DNA of 64,000 nucleotides from Pseudomonadota bacterium (lineage in GTDB: Bacteria > Myxococcota > Myxococcia > Myxococcales > Myxococcaceae): assembly GCA_023426545.1 (NCBI GenBank), contig JAFAAN010000111.1, positions 1-64,000 on the forward strand, written 5' to 3'. Shown here one piece after another: positions 1 through 8,817 of the stretch. Each line of letters begins with the position of its first letter. Positions within the stretch are counted from its first letter, which is position 1. Made by a program: the position numbers and the translations under genes. Under the pieces are notes generated by a model. The model worked only from the letters and a program-made list of their open reading frames with translations. It was not told where the DNA came from and made no database searches.

Positions 1-69
1 GCCTGAGAACATCGACTCAAGGAAGCTCTCCAGCTCTCCCTCCAGTCGCTTCATTTGCCTCGGCGTCAT
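1..69 (-). CDS. N-terminal fragment of a probable IS701-like transposase (runs off left edge)
   Basis: Reading the minus strand from an ATG at 69 gives 23 residues (start MTPRQMKRLEGELESF) and the frame stays open to the window edge. The opening resembles the N-termini of IS701-family transposases as I remember them, which begin with a short charged helix of this kind. Only 23 residues are visible, so the family call is tentative. It lies 54 bp from the left inverted repeat of another insertion element, which fits a patch of stacked mobile DNA. Confidence 0.4.
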   Translation of the reverse strand, partial: MTPRQMKRLEGELESFLESMFSG

Positions 70-123
70 GCATGGGGAACAGTCCGCCCACCCTCACGCA
101 TTCTTGAAGTGACCGGGTGGTGT

Positions 124-142
124 TAGAGCGCCGAACAGGTTA
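124..142 (+). repeat. Left terminal inverted repeat of the IS1182-like element
   Basis: This 19-bp sequence, TAGAGCGCCGAACAGGTTA, is matched exactly by its reverse complement at 1197-1215. The match breaks down a few bases further inward. Confidence 0.85.
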
Positions 143-224
143 CGGCGAGGGGGCAGGCAAGGACCAGGATAGCGACGTCAGCGCTTGGAGTGTGCAGGTA
201 AGTCCATGGACGAGAGGAGCGAAC

Positions 225-1188
225 ATGGACCGGTGGACGCCTGAGGTCGGGTATAGCGAGAGGGAAGAGCGGCTGCTGAAGCTGGCTGGAAAAAGCCGCA
301 AGCTTCTGGTCTTCCTTCGCAGGCATCGCCACGAGCTATTCGATGACGCTTTCCAGGAGGAGTTGGAGAGCATGTACCGGCAGACGGGCCAGGGAGAAGC
401 GCCCCAGCCTCCGGCCCTGCTGTGCATGGCGTTGCTGCTGCAAGGCTACCTGCAAGTGTCCGATGCCGAGGCCGATGCGGCACGGGCGTAAGAGTCAGAG
501 CAAGCGTCTCATTGGCTACAAGCAGCATATTGGCACGCACCTGGATGCCAAGCTGGTGCTGGCGTGTACGGTGACACCCGCCAACCGCTCCGAAGAGGAG
601 GCCACCCCGGCGTTGAAGGAAGACTTGCGGAGGCTGGGCCTGGAGCCGGACGCGGTGTTCATTGACCGGGCGTATGTGAATAGCGAACTGACGGACGAGG
701 TGAAGCAGGCCGGTGGAGAGGTGGTGTGCAAGCCCTGGCCCGGGCGCGGCGCCAGGCTGGGCCTGTATGGCAAGAAGGACTTCGCCGTGGACGTGAAGGC
801 CGGTACGATTACCTGCCCGGCCGGTCAGGTAGAGGCCTTCGAGCCCGGGCAGGTCGTGCAGTTCGCCCCGGAGGCGTGCGGCACGTGCGCGCTGCGCGCC
901 CAATGTACGCACGCGGCCTCTGGACGCGGCAGGCGCGTCCGCCTGGGCAAGGACGAGGGCCTTCAGAAGCGACTGCAGCGGCTGCAAGGCACCCGCTTGG
1001 GGCGGGCGAAGCTGCGGGAGCGGGTGCCCGTCGAGCACCAACTCGCCGACATCAGCCAGCGCCAAGGCGCGCGCGCCCGCTACCGCGGCACCCGGAAGAA
1101 TACCTTCGACCTCCGCATGCTCTGCGCACTCCAGAATCTGGAGACCGTCCACCGCCGCATCGACGAGCAGCGGCGGATTGCAGCATGA
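225..1188 (+). pseudogene. IS1182-family transposase, centre deleted and frame shifted
   Basis: The N-terminal part starts at ATG 225 and runs to a stop at 489-491. It ends in SDAEADAARA, matching the N-terminal domain of IS1182 transposases (helical region with LLKLAGKSRKLL and PPALLCMALLLQGYLQ). From about 485 the frame one base over carries the C-terminal part. This begins GRKSQSKRLIGYKQH and includes the late catalytic region, a four-cysteine stretch (CGTCALRAQC) and the RARYRGTRKNTFDLR tail. Roughly 200 residues that normally hold the first catalytic acidic residues are missing at the junction, so the protein is certainly inactive. Confidence 0.8.
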
Positions 1189-1196
1189 GGTTCCGC

Positions 1197-1215
1197 TAAC
1201 CTGTTCGGCGCTCTA
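1197..1215 (-). repeat. Right terminal inverted repeat of the IS1182-like element
   Basis: This is the exact reverse complement of 124-142. Codons of the truncated XRE gene begin at the next base (1216). Confidence 0.85.
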
Positions 1216-1428
1216 GGGGAACGGCTCCGGGAGCTGCGGTTGCAGCGGGGGCTCACTCAGGAGCAGGCCGCCGAGGCCATTGGCGTCCACCCGAAGCACA
1301 TCATCAAGATGGAGCAGGGAGCCGCAAACGTCACGGTGGCCACCCTGGTAGCCGTGTCCGTGGCTTTCAGGGTTCCACTCCGCGATCTGTTCCCTGATTC
1401 CGCTGAGGAGGCCACCAGCAGCAAGTGA
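1216..1428 (+). pseudogene. XRE-family regulator, 5' end cut off by the insertion element
   Basis: From 1216 the frame reads GERLRELRLQRGLTQEQ and continues through a complete helix-turn-helix (AAEAIGVHPKHIIKMEQG) to a stop at 1428. It is nearly identical to the intact copy at 1510-1815, with about nine of ten residues shared over the HTH. The roughly 30 N-terminal residues of the intact copy are absent because the element ends exactly here. A TTG at 1240 could start a 62-residue remnant that lacks the first HTH residues. This is one half of a tandem gene duplication. Confidence 0.7.
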
Positions 1429-1509
1429 CGTGATGAGGCTACCTCCATTCCAGGGGCATGTAGCTCATGAACTGTGTAGCTCAAGAGCGACCTTGGATAA
1501 GCCCGTAGC

Positions 1510-1815
1510 GTGCCCACAGGGAAGCCCCCCGGTAAGCGTGGTCGTTCGGAGGTCTGGACACGAGGTCCAACAGCCCGTGCCATCAAGCGGGAGCTACAGC
1601 GTCTCGGGGCGCGGCTCCGACAGCTCCGCTTGGAGCAGGGGTTCACTCAGGAGCAGGCTGCCGAGGCCATTGGCGTCCACCCGAAGCACATCATCAAGAT
1701 GGAGCAGGGGGCCGCGAACGTTACAGTGGCCACCCTGGTAGCCGCCTCCGTGGCCTTCAAGGTGCCACTCCGTGACCTGTTCCGGGAAGCCGAGGACGAG
1801 GGTGGCGGTGAGTGA
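1510..1815 (+). CDS. XRE-family helix-turn-helix transcriptional regulator
   Basis: This is a 101-residue protein with a GTG start at 1510. A basic N-terminal extension (about residues 1-35) precedes a Cro/C1-type HTH at about 36-92 containing TQEQAAEAIGVHPKHIIKMEQG, and the tail is acidic. Small proteins of this type act as DNA-binding repressors or activators, including the C (controller) proteins of restriction-modification systems. It is transcribed towards the type I restriction operon, which lies convergently just downstream. It could control that operon, but no operator is recognisable, so this is a hypothesis. The preceding gene is a truncated duplicate. Confidence 0.8.
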   Translation: MPTGKPPGKRGRSEVWTRGPTARAIKRELQRLGARLRQLRLEQGFTQEQAAEAIGVHPKHIIKMEQGAANVTVATLVAASVAFKVPLRDLFREAEDEGGGE

Positions 1816-1911
1816 CGAACGAGGCGCCATGATCCGAGGTACCCCAGATAGGTCCACATGGTCATGGCTAAACCCTGCCCGGTAGCCCCCACGCCAGAAA
1901 TGGATCCGCCG

Positions 1912-2640
1912 TCACCATTGAAGTCGTGGTCCAGCCTGCCGGAGAGCTTCACGCCGCTGCTCGTAGTCCGGGATCGCCTGGCCCAGCGCGGCCCAGAACG
2001 CGCGCCCGTGGTCGTCATGAAGCAGGTGAACGAGTTCGTGAACGACCACGTACTCGACCAGCCGCATCGGCGCCTGGATGACGCGCCAATTGAACCGGAC
2101 GATTCCTGAGCCACAGCTACCCCAGCGGCGCTCCTGCTCCTTCACGAGAACTCTAGGAGCAGCTACGCCGACCTTCGGGGCCCAGCGCGCCACCTGCTCC
2201 TGGATCCGCTCAACGGCGTGTCGGCGGTACCACTGGAGCAGGAGGTCTCGGACCGCGATACGGCGCCCATCTGGCGATGACCGCCTGGCCGTGACGACGA
2301 ACCGGCCATGCTCCAGGCGGACCTGCGGGGTACCGGAGTGGACCGTGAGGCGGTACTGCCGGCCCAGATAGAGGAAGGTCTCGCCCGTTACGAACTCGCG
2401 GCTGGGGAGTGCCGGTTCGACCGAGCGAACGAGCCGAAGCCGTGCCACGATCCAGCGGGCCTTCTCGTGGACCACGCGATCCAGGCGATCCACCGGAGTG
2501 TCCTGCGGCGCTGCCAGCACGACGAGGCCAGGGGGAGCGACGGTCACTGCCACCGTGCGCCTGCGGCTGCTGCGGCGGATGTCATAGCTGATCCGGGTCC
2601 GCCCGAACTGGACCTCAGACCACTCGCGGGCAGCACTCAC
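1912..2640 (-). CDS. YgjP/SprT-like (DUF45) zinc metallopeptidase
   Basis: This is a 242-residue protein. The C-terminal half has the family signature: WGSC at about residue 172, then VVHELVHLLHDDHGRAFW near residue 200. In that stretch HELVH is the HExxH zinc site and the His of DHG is the expected third ligand. The N-terminal part (RISYDIRRSSRRRTVAVTV) also matches the YgjP family. The ATG at 2640 overlaps the stop of hsdR (ATGA, 2637-2640), so it is translated as the last gene of the hsd operon. DUF45 proteins recur at the ends of type I restriction operons, but their role there is not established. All ligand residues are intact. Confidence 0.85.
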   Translation of the reverse strand: MSAAREWSEVQFGRTRISYDIRRSSRRRTVAVTVAPPGLVVLAAPQDTPVDRLDRVVHEKARWIVARLRLVRSVEPALPSREFVTGETFLYLGRQYRLTVHSGTPQVRLEHGRFVVTARRSSPDGRRIAVRDLLLQWYRRHAVERIQEQVARWAPKVGVAAPRVLVKEQERRWGSCGSGIVRFNWRVIQAPMRLVEYVVVHELVHLLHDDHGRAFWAALGQAIPDYEQRREALRQAGPRLQW

Positions 2641-5600
2641 TTGCCCTTTCTCACTTTCGCCAGGTCCACGATCCTCCCGGCCAAACTTTCCACCTTCTCG
2701 GCCTCGTACTTCGCCGCGCGCAGGTGCCGCTTCACCTTCTGACGCATCTGCCGCTGCACATCATCCTTCCGCGTCCAGTCGATGATCTGCGTCTCGGGCT
2801 CGATGGCCTCCTGGATGAGGGTTGCCAGCTCCCGTTCGGCTTCGTCTCCATAGGTCGCATGTGGTTCGGCGACCATCGGCACGCGGCCGTCGTTGAGGAC
2901 GCCGTAGATCGCATAGGCGAAGTCGCCGAGGCCCAGCCGCTGGGCCGCACCAGCTTCATCCCGGACCTCCCTGATAAGGTTCTGGAAGAGCTGGAGCTGC
3001 CGGGCCGCGTCGATGCGCTCCTGCTTCCGCTCTTCGATGATCTCCTCCAGGCGCTGTCGGAGCGACTGGTAGAAGGCGGGGTTCTCCTCCAGTTTCACGT
3101 GGATCTCATGGCGGATGGCGTGCTCCATCTCGCTGGCCTTCGCCTCGGGAGACTTCAAGGCCGCGATCTTCTCCTCGAAATCCTTCGAGAAGATGGAGAC
3201 CTCCTTGACCAGCAACTGGATGCCCTCCGCCACTACTACATCCTCGATGAGCTTCCTTACTTTGGCGCCGGCATCGGAGATATCGAGGCCAGGATCCCGG
3301 TACCGCGCCCGGGCAGCACCCCGAATCTTCCCGAGCCAGCGCAGGTCATCGACATAGGGAAGTGCCCGTGGGTCCGGCAGGAGCGTGTCCAGGGACTGGC
3401 TGAAGACCCGGAACGCTTGGTCGAACTCGGCACGCACGTCCTCGGGCTCAAGGACGGCCACACACTCGTCGAGGTCGTCCCTGTTCTTCACCCTCGCGAA
3501 GAACCGAAGCGCGGCCTGGTGACGGGTCTGGAGGCGCGGTAGCTCATCCACCTTCGGTTGCATGGCCCCCTTCACGTCCAGCGGCGAGAAGATCGCCAGC
3601 GCCTCCTGGAGGGCATCGGACACGCCCCAGTAGTCCACGACCAAGCCGTAGGTCTTCCCATCGGCCTTGCGGTTCACGCGCGCGATGGCCTGGAGGAGCG
3701 TGTGCTCCTTCAACGGCGAGTCCAAGTACATGACCTGCTCGATAGGCGCATCGAAACCCGTCAGAAGCATGTCGCAGACGACGAGCATCGCCAGCGGGTC
3801 GCTCGGGTCGAGAAAGCGCCGGATCAACTCCGCCTGCTGCTGCTTTGAGGTCTTGAAATTCTGGAAGCGGGCACCGTCGTTGTGGCCCACGGTCATGATG
3901 ACGGCAGCCTCGGGGCCGTTGAGCCGGTCGAGGGTCTCCTTGTAGGTGACCGCCGTCTCCCGATTCACAGCCACGACCTGGGCTTTGAAGCCGTTGGGCC
4001 GGATGAACTTCGTGAAGTGGTCGAGCAGGTCCAGGCAGATGGTCTCGATCCGCTTCGGGGCGGCGGCGATGGTCTCCTCGGTCGCGTACTTCTGCTTGAT
4101 CGCCTCGCGCTCCTCGACTGTCCGGTCCGCAAACACGTGGTCGAACACCTTGTCGAGGCTGTTGCCGATGATCCGCAGTTCTGGGAGCCGGCTCTCGTAG
4201 AAGATGGGGACTGTCGCATCGTCCCCTACGGCCTGCTCGATGGTGTACGTGTCGATGTACGGGCCGAAGGTCTGGAGCGTGCTCCGGTCCTGCTTGTCGA
4301 TGGGGGTTCCGGTGAAGCCCAGAAAGCAGGCCTGAGGCAGGGCCCGGCGCATGTTCGCAGCTAGGCTGCTGTACTGGGTTCGATGGGCCTCATCGACGAG
4401 GACGAAGATGTTCTCGGCCTCGGACAGGACTGGGTGCGATTCCCGCTGCGCCCGTTTGGCGTTGTTGCCACCGGCGCCCGTCAGCTCCTGGAACTTCTGG
4501 ATGGTGGTCGTGACGGTCTTGCCGGTGGGATTCAGGAGTATGTCCCGGAGGCCCTGGACGCTTCGTGCCCGCTCCGGGTTCGGGAAGCCGCAGCGGATGA
4601 AGGTGTCGCTGATCTGCCGGTCAAGGTCGGTCCGGTCCGTGACGATGACGATGGTCGGGTTCTGGAGTCGTGGGTCGCGGCGCAGCTTCAGCGCCAGCCA
4701 GAGCATGGTCAGGGACTTGCCGGAGCCCTGCGTGTGCCAGATGACGCCGCCGCGCTCCTCGGGCCTCTTCGCCGCGTGGACGCGATTCAGGGCCCGGTTT
4801 ACGGCCGAGAACTGCTTGTACCGGCAGACCTTGCGGATCGTGCGGCCACGCTCGGCCTCGAAGACCACGAAGTTCCGGGTCAGGTCGAGGAGGTTCCGGG
4901 GTTCGAGAAGTCCGAAGACCAGCATGTCCTGGGCGCTGGGCTTCCGGCCAAGGCGCTTCTCCAACGCCTCGGCCGTGGCCGGGTAGGGCTCCTTCCACTC
5001 GGCCCAGAACCGCTGTGGTGTCGCGACGGTGCCGTAGTAGGCGCTCTGGCCGCAGAGCCCGATGACCAACTGGACTGTCTCGAAGAGCTTTGGGGCGCCG
5101 AGGTCCCGGTACTCGTCGCCGATCTCCTGGTACCGCAGGACCTGACGCACGGCCTCATCGAGCCACTTCCCGCCTAGGGTGGGGCTCTTCGACTCGATCA
5201 TCGCCAGCGGGATGCCGTTGACGAACAGCGCCACGTCGGCGCGGACCTGCTTCTTCGTGCCGAGCACCCGGTACTGGCGCGTGACCAGGAACTCGTTCTG
5301 CTCGGGGCGCTCGAAGTCGATGAATCGGACGGTCTGACCCTTGGCGCCGCCTTCGCCATCCTGGACGAGGCTAATGCCGTGGGTGAGGGCCACGTAGACT
5401 CTCTCGTTCGCCTCGATCAGGCTCGCCGCCGCCACGTGGGTGATGGCCCGGATCGCCTTCTGGACGTTTTCCGGCGCCAGCCAAGGGTTGAGTTTGGTCA
5501 GCGCGACCCCCAGCCGCTTCGCGAGCACCGGCTCGCGGAAGCTGTCGCGTTCAGCTTCGAGGATCTCGGCGGGTACGTAGCGGTGCCCGAGCTTCTCCAA

Positions 5601-5666
5601 AAGGTCTACGGCCGGCACCTCCGACTGGTGCTCCTCGTTCCAATCGTGGGGAACCGGCGGCGTCAC
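2637..5666 (-). CDS. hsdR: Type I restriction endonuclease subunit R (HsdR)
   Basis: This 1009-residue protein is full length for the family. It cuts unmodified DNA after ATP-driven translocation, in complex with HsdM and HsdS. An N-terminal nuclease domain shows the D...ExK pattern (RADVALFVNGIPLAMIESKSP, around residue 155). A superfamily 2 helicase motor follows with Walker A HTQGSGKS near residue 312 and DEAHRTQ near residue 424, then GFTGTP and the later motif with QAIARVNR. A helical C-terminal region follows. The start overlaps the hsdS stop by four bases (ATGA), which indicates translational coupling. No frameshift or lost motif is visible. Confidence 0.95.
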   Translation of the reverse strand: MTPPVPHDWNEEHQSEVPAVDLLEKLGHRYVPAEILEAERDSFREPVLAKRLGVALTKLNPWLAPENVQKAIRAITHVAAASLIEANERVYVALTHGISLVQDGEGGAKGQTVRFIDFERPEQNEFLVTRQYRVLGTKKQVRADVALFVNGIPLAMIESKSPTLGGKWLDEAVRQVLRYQEIGDEYRDLGAPKLFETVQLVIGLCGQSAYYGTVATPQRFWAEWKEPYPATAEALEKRLGRKPSAQDMLVFGLLEPRNLLDLTRNFVVFEAERGRTIRKVCRYKQFSAVNRALNRVHAAKRPEERGGVIWHTQGSGKSLTMLWLALKLRRDPRLQNPTIVIVTDRTDLDRQISDTFIRCGFPNPERARSVQGLRDILLNPTGKTVTTTIQKFQELTGAGGNNAKRAQRESHPVLSEAENIFVLVDEAHRTQYSSLAANMRRALPQACFLGFTGTPIDKQDRSTLQTFGPYIDTYTIEQAVGDDATVPIFYESRLPELRIIGNSLDKVFDHVFADRTVEEREAIKQKYATEETIAAAPKRIETICLDLLDHFTKFIRPNGFKAQVVAVNRETAVTYKETLDRLNGPEAAVIMTVGHNDGARFQNFKTSKQQQAELIRRFLDPSDPLAMLVVCDMLLTGFDAPIEQVMYLDSPLKEHTLLQAIARVNRKADGKTYGLVVDYWGVSDALQEALAIFSPLDVKGAMQPKVDELPRLQTRHQAALRFFARVKNRDDLDECVAVLEPEDVRAEFDQAFRVFSQSLDTLLPDPRALPYVDDLRWLGKIRGAARARYRDPGLDISDAGAKVRKLIEDVVVAEGIQLLVKEVSIFSKDFEEKIAALKSPEAKASEMEHAIRHEIHVKLEENPAFYQSLRQRLEEIIEERKQERIDAARQLQLFQNLIREVRDEAGAAQRLGLGDFAYAIYGVLNDGRVPMVAEPHATYGDEAERELATLIQEAIEPETQIIDWTRKDDVQRQMRQKVKRHLRAAKYEAEKVESLAGRIVDLAKVRKGK

Positions 5667-6868
5667 GCCGCCTCCTGCGAGGGGACGTTCACCCGGACGC
5701 GACCGGAGAACAGGGCGTCGCCTAGTGCGCTCCGCAGGTAGTTCAACTTCACCAAGAACTCTCGGTTACTGGCAATTGCGGGAGCGAAGGAGCCAATCGC
5801 ATCTACGATCTCACGCTGCTCCCCGACCGGTGGCAACACGATAGGAAGCCGAAGAAGCGTCTCCTTCTTCAGCTTGTAGCGATTGGCGCCTTGTCGAGTG
5901 AGATCCTCCGTGATGTCGCGGTGAAGGAAGAAGAGGTGAAACCACTCAGTCATGCACGTGTCGGTACCTCGGACCACATGGGCATGATTGTTTACGTTGA
6001 AGTAACCTGAAACGAGCTGGGTCATTGGCCACTGCGCAAACTTTAGGAAGTGATCGCCATCTTCTCCTATGAGTGCATAAGTGCCTTTGATGCGGAACTC
6101 GTTGATGTAATCGAGTACCTTCGTCGGGCCGTAATACGGAAATGGCCCCGCGATGGACGCTCGTTGCTCTCGGTTGATCGGCTTGCGGAGGTTGTTCTCG
6201 ACGACACAGCAGTTGCCCACATGGTCGATCTTCCATGAGCGAGGAAAGTCTCCCATCTCGGTCTTCGCGAACTCCGTGTGCCGTCCGGGAACTCCACGGC
6301 TAAGTAACTCAGAAAGCAGGCTCTTCTTGACGACTTCAAGTTGGTCGATGACCGCCTTGGTCTTCTCGGTGGTCTCCTCTAGGCAGGAGAGGATGGTCGC
6401 TATCATGCGCTGCTCACGAAGAGTGGGGAGCGCAACGGCGATGCGGCCGAAGTCCGTGAAGCTCGCCTTGCGGCGGCGGACATTGGTTCCCTGCGAGATG
6501 TCCCTGTAGAAGGGGAGCATCGCGTCTCGGCGGAGTAGAAACTCTAGGAAGTCGGCATCGACCGACGCATCAGCCTCAAACACGTAGTACGCGGGGCTGA
6601 TGATTCCTTCCGGAACTCTCTTCTGCCTGCCGATGCTACCGCTCCAAAGCAGCATGGGGTCATAGGCGAATTGACCCAAGCAGATCCGCTTGTACCGACT
6701 CGTATCCGCGCTCGCCACGCGGCGCTTGAACTTCTCCGTCTGAGGCTTCAGCCCGTAATTCTTGCCGACGGACAAGATCGGGAGTTCCGCACCCTCGCCG
6801 CGTCGTACGACCTCTTTGCAGAAATCCCCCAGCCGCCGAACCTGCCAACCATCAGGGATCATAGCCAA
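5663..6868 (-). CDS. hsdS: Type I restriction-modification specificity subunit (HsdS)
   Basis: This is a 401-residue protein with the usual two target-recognition domains (about 1-150 and 200-350). Each is followed by a conserved helical spacer: LPTLREQRMIATILSCLEETTEKTKAVIDQL and LPPVGEQREIVDAIGSF (shown in part). HsdS sets the DNA sequence that both the methylase and the nuclease recognise. The base composition of its recognition domains is clearly richer in A+T than the surrounding genes, as is common for these fast-exchanging segments. It overlaps hsdM by 17 bp and hsdR by 4 bp. The recognised DNA sequence cannot be read from the protein. Confidence 0.93.
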   Translation of the reverse strand: MAMIPDGWQVRRLGDFCKEVVRRGEGAELPILSVGKNYGLKPQTEKFKRRVASADTSRYKRICLGQFAYDPMLLWSGSIGRQKRVPEGIISPAYYVFEADASVDADFLEFLLRRDAMLPFYRDISQGTNVRRRKASFTDFGRIAVALPTLREQRMIATILSCLEETTEKTKAVIDQLEVVKKSLLSELLSRGVPGRHTEFAKTEMGDFPRSWKIDHVGNCCVVENNLRKPINREQRASIAGPFPYYGPTKVLDYINEFRIKGTYALIGEDGDHFLKFAQWPMTQLVSGYFNVNNHAHVVRGTDTCMTEWFHLFFLHRDITEDLTRQGANRYKLKKETLLRLPIVLPPVGEQREIVDAIGSFAPAIASNREFLVKLNYLRSALGDALFSGRVRVNVPSQEAA

Positions 6869-8720
6869 GTTCCTTCAGAAAGCGGTTCATCGTGGCCTCC
6901 GCCGCAGACCGCTCAGCCTGAAGCTGCCGCAACTTCCCAACGGCCTCACCAACGTCCACAACCGTGGTGGCTTGTGCCGTGTCCACATAGCGGCTGATGT
7001 TGAGATTGAAATCCCGGCGCTCGATCTCATCGACCGAAACGACTCGCGCGTAGCGATCCACGTCGCTGAAGGCGTGAAATGCGGCAGCGGCCTTCTTCAC
7101 ATCCCTGTCGCGCAGATAGTTCTGGGCCCTACCCTCCTCGAAGTCGGAGACGGCATTGATGAAGAGGACCTTGCCCCGTCGGTCAAGAGCCTTGGACCGG
7201 TTCATCACCAGAACTGCTGCCGGGATACCGGTTCCGTAGAACAGATTTGGAGGCAATCCGAGTACGGCCTCAAGCAGGTCCTCTTTGATGAAGCCCCGGC
7301 GGATCTCCGCCTCGCTGCCGCCTCGGAACAGCACGCCGTGGGGCATCACGACCCCGAGCTGACCCCGCTCGCCGTTGAGGATCGCAATCATATGCTGCAC
7401 GAATGCTAGGTCGCCCTTGCTCTTGGGCGGGATGCCGAACCGGAACCGGCCGTAAGGATCTGCCTCGGCTGCCTCAACGCCCCACTCGTCGAGGGAGAAG
7501 GGTGGATTGGCGATCACCCGGTCGTAGAGCAGGAGCCCGCTGGCATCTACGAGCTTCGGCGACCGGATGGTGTCGCCCTTCTCGATCCGGTGGTCGGAGA
7601 GTCCATGCAGCAGCATGTTCATCTTCGCGATGGCCCAGGTCCCGAGGTTCTTCTCCTGGCCATGCAGCGAGAGCTTCCGGGGGCTGCCGCCGTGGCGCTT
7701 CACGTAGTTCGCGCACTCGATCAGCATCCCGCCGGAACCGCAGGTCGGGTCGCAGATGCGCATGTCCTCGGTGGGCCGGAGCAACTCGACGATCAGCTCC
7801 ACGACCTTCTTAGGCGTGTAGAACTCGCCGCCCTTCTTGCCGGCATCGTCGGCGAACTTCTCGATGAGGTACTCGTAGGCGCGTCCCAACATGTCCGGCT
7901 CGGCGAGCGACGAATTCCTCAACGAGACCTTGGAGAAGTGCTGCACCAGCCGCGACAGCACCGTGTCCCGGTTCTTCGTGTCCCCGAGCTTCCGCTCGTC
8001 GTTGAAGTCGATGCCAGCGAGGATGCCGTCGAGGGCGCTATTCTGCTCCTCCAGCTTGGCGCACGCCTTGTTCAGCGCCTCGCCGATGTTGGTCGCGACC
8101 TTCTGGATCTCCGACCACCGGGCCGGCTTCGGGACGAAGAACTGGTGCTCGTCCTTGTCCTCCCAGGCGACCTCCGGCGGGTGGCCCTCGGCGATGAGCT
8201 TCTCGGCCTCCTCCTCGAACACGTCGGAGAGCCGCTTCAGGAACAGGAGCCCGAAAATGAAGTTCTTGTAGTCGGAGGAGTCGATGCTACCCCGGAGGAT
8301 GTCGGCGGCGCTCCACAGGTACCGTTCGAGCTGATCTACCGTGAGCTTGCCGGTGGCGGGGAGGTCAGGCGTCATCTGCGCGGCGGCTCTGGTGCCGTTC
8401 TTATGGCTCTTGCCACTGCTGGAGTCGGACTCGCCGCTGCCGCCGAGGATCCGCTGGACCAGGACTTCCTTCTCGCGACCGCTGCGGTCCAGGCCAAGGG
8501 CCTCGCAGATCGCCTGAAGCTCCTCGCGCTTGAGCAGCCCCAGCAGGACACCGAAGTCCACGGACCGGGACCGGACGATGGCGTTGACGTGGTTCTGGAT
8601 GATGCGACGGTCGCCGACATCGAGCCCGAAATGGTCGGAGAGGCTGGTCAGCCGGTCCCTGGAGAGCTGCTCAAGGGCGGCACGTCGCTGCTGTGGGGTC
8701 AAAGGAAGCGGGGGAGCCAT
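6852..8720 (-). CDS. hsdM: Type I DNA methyltransferase subunit M (HsdM) with N-terminal SAP-like extension
   Basis: This 622-residue N6-adenine methyltransferase subunit has the family core: YTPKKVVELIVELL, the SAM-binding motif DPTCGSGGM near residue 323 and the catalytic NPPF near residue 403. It is longer than the typical 500-residue HsdM because of an N-terminal stretch of about 110 residues. Part of this stretch (AICEALGLDRSGREKEVLVQRIL) looks like a SAP-type helix-loop-helix DNA-binding motif, followed by a Ser/Gly-rich linker. It is the first hsd gene and overlaps hsdS. It can methylate with HsdS alone and supports cleavage with HsdR. Confidence 0.93.
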   Translation of the reverse strand: MAPPLPLTPQQRRAALEQLSRDRLTSLSDHFGLDVGDRRIIQNHVNAIVRSRSVDFGVLLGLLKREELQAICEALGLDRSGREKEVLVQRILGGSGESDSSSGKSHKNGTRAAAQMTPDLPATGKLTVDQLERYLWSAADILRGSIDSSDYKNFIFGLLFLKRLSDVFEEEAEKLIAEGHPPEVAWEDKDEHQFFVPKPARWSEIQKVATNIGEALNKACAKLEEQNSALDGILAGIDFNDERKLGDTKNRDTVLSRLVQHFSKVSLRNSSLAEPDMLGRAYEYLIEKFADDAGKKGGEFYTPKKVVELIVELLRPTEDMRICDPTCGSGGMLIECANYVKRHGGSPRKLSLHGQEKNLGTWAIAKMNMLLHGLSDHRIEKGDTIRSPKLVDASGLLLYDRVIANPPFSLDEWGVEAAEADPYGRFRFGIPPKSKGDLAFVQHMIAILNGERGQLGVVMPHGVLFRGGSEAEIRRGFIKEDLLEAVLGLPPNLFYGTGIPAAVLVMNRSKALDRRGKVLFINAVSDFEEGRAQNYLRDRDVKKAAAAFHAFSDVDRYARVVSVDEIERRDFNLNISRYVDTAQATTVVDVGEAVGKLRQLQAERSAAEATMNRFLKELGYDP

Positions 8721-8817
8721 CGACGCCCAGAGTACCGCAAGCGCTGCTCGGTCCGTTCCGGATTACGCGGCTTTCGGAGGCGGATCCGGTCCATCTGGAC
8801 CGCACGTCGCCTCACAC

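Larger units (their letters stand above)
124..1215 (+). mobile_element. Internally deleted IS1182-like insertion element
   Basis: The element is bounded by perfect 19-bp inverted repeats, TAGAGCGCCGAACAGGTTA at 124-142 and its reverse complement at 1197-1215. Between them lies a transposase gene that has lost its centre. The element is about 1.1 kb, shorter than the roughly 1.6-1.9 kb of intact family members, and cannot encode a working transposase, though its ends could still be mobilised in trans. No clear target-site duplication is visible. Its right end abuts the truncated XRE gene. Confidence 0.8.
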
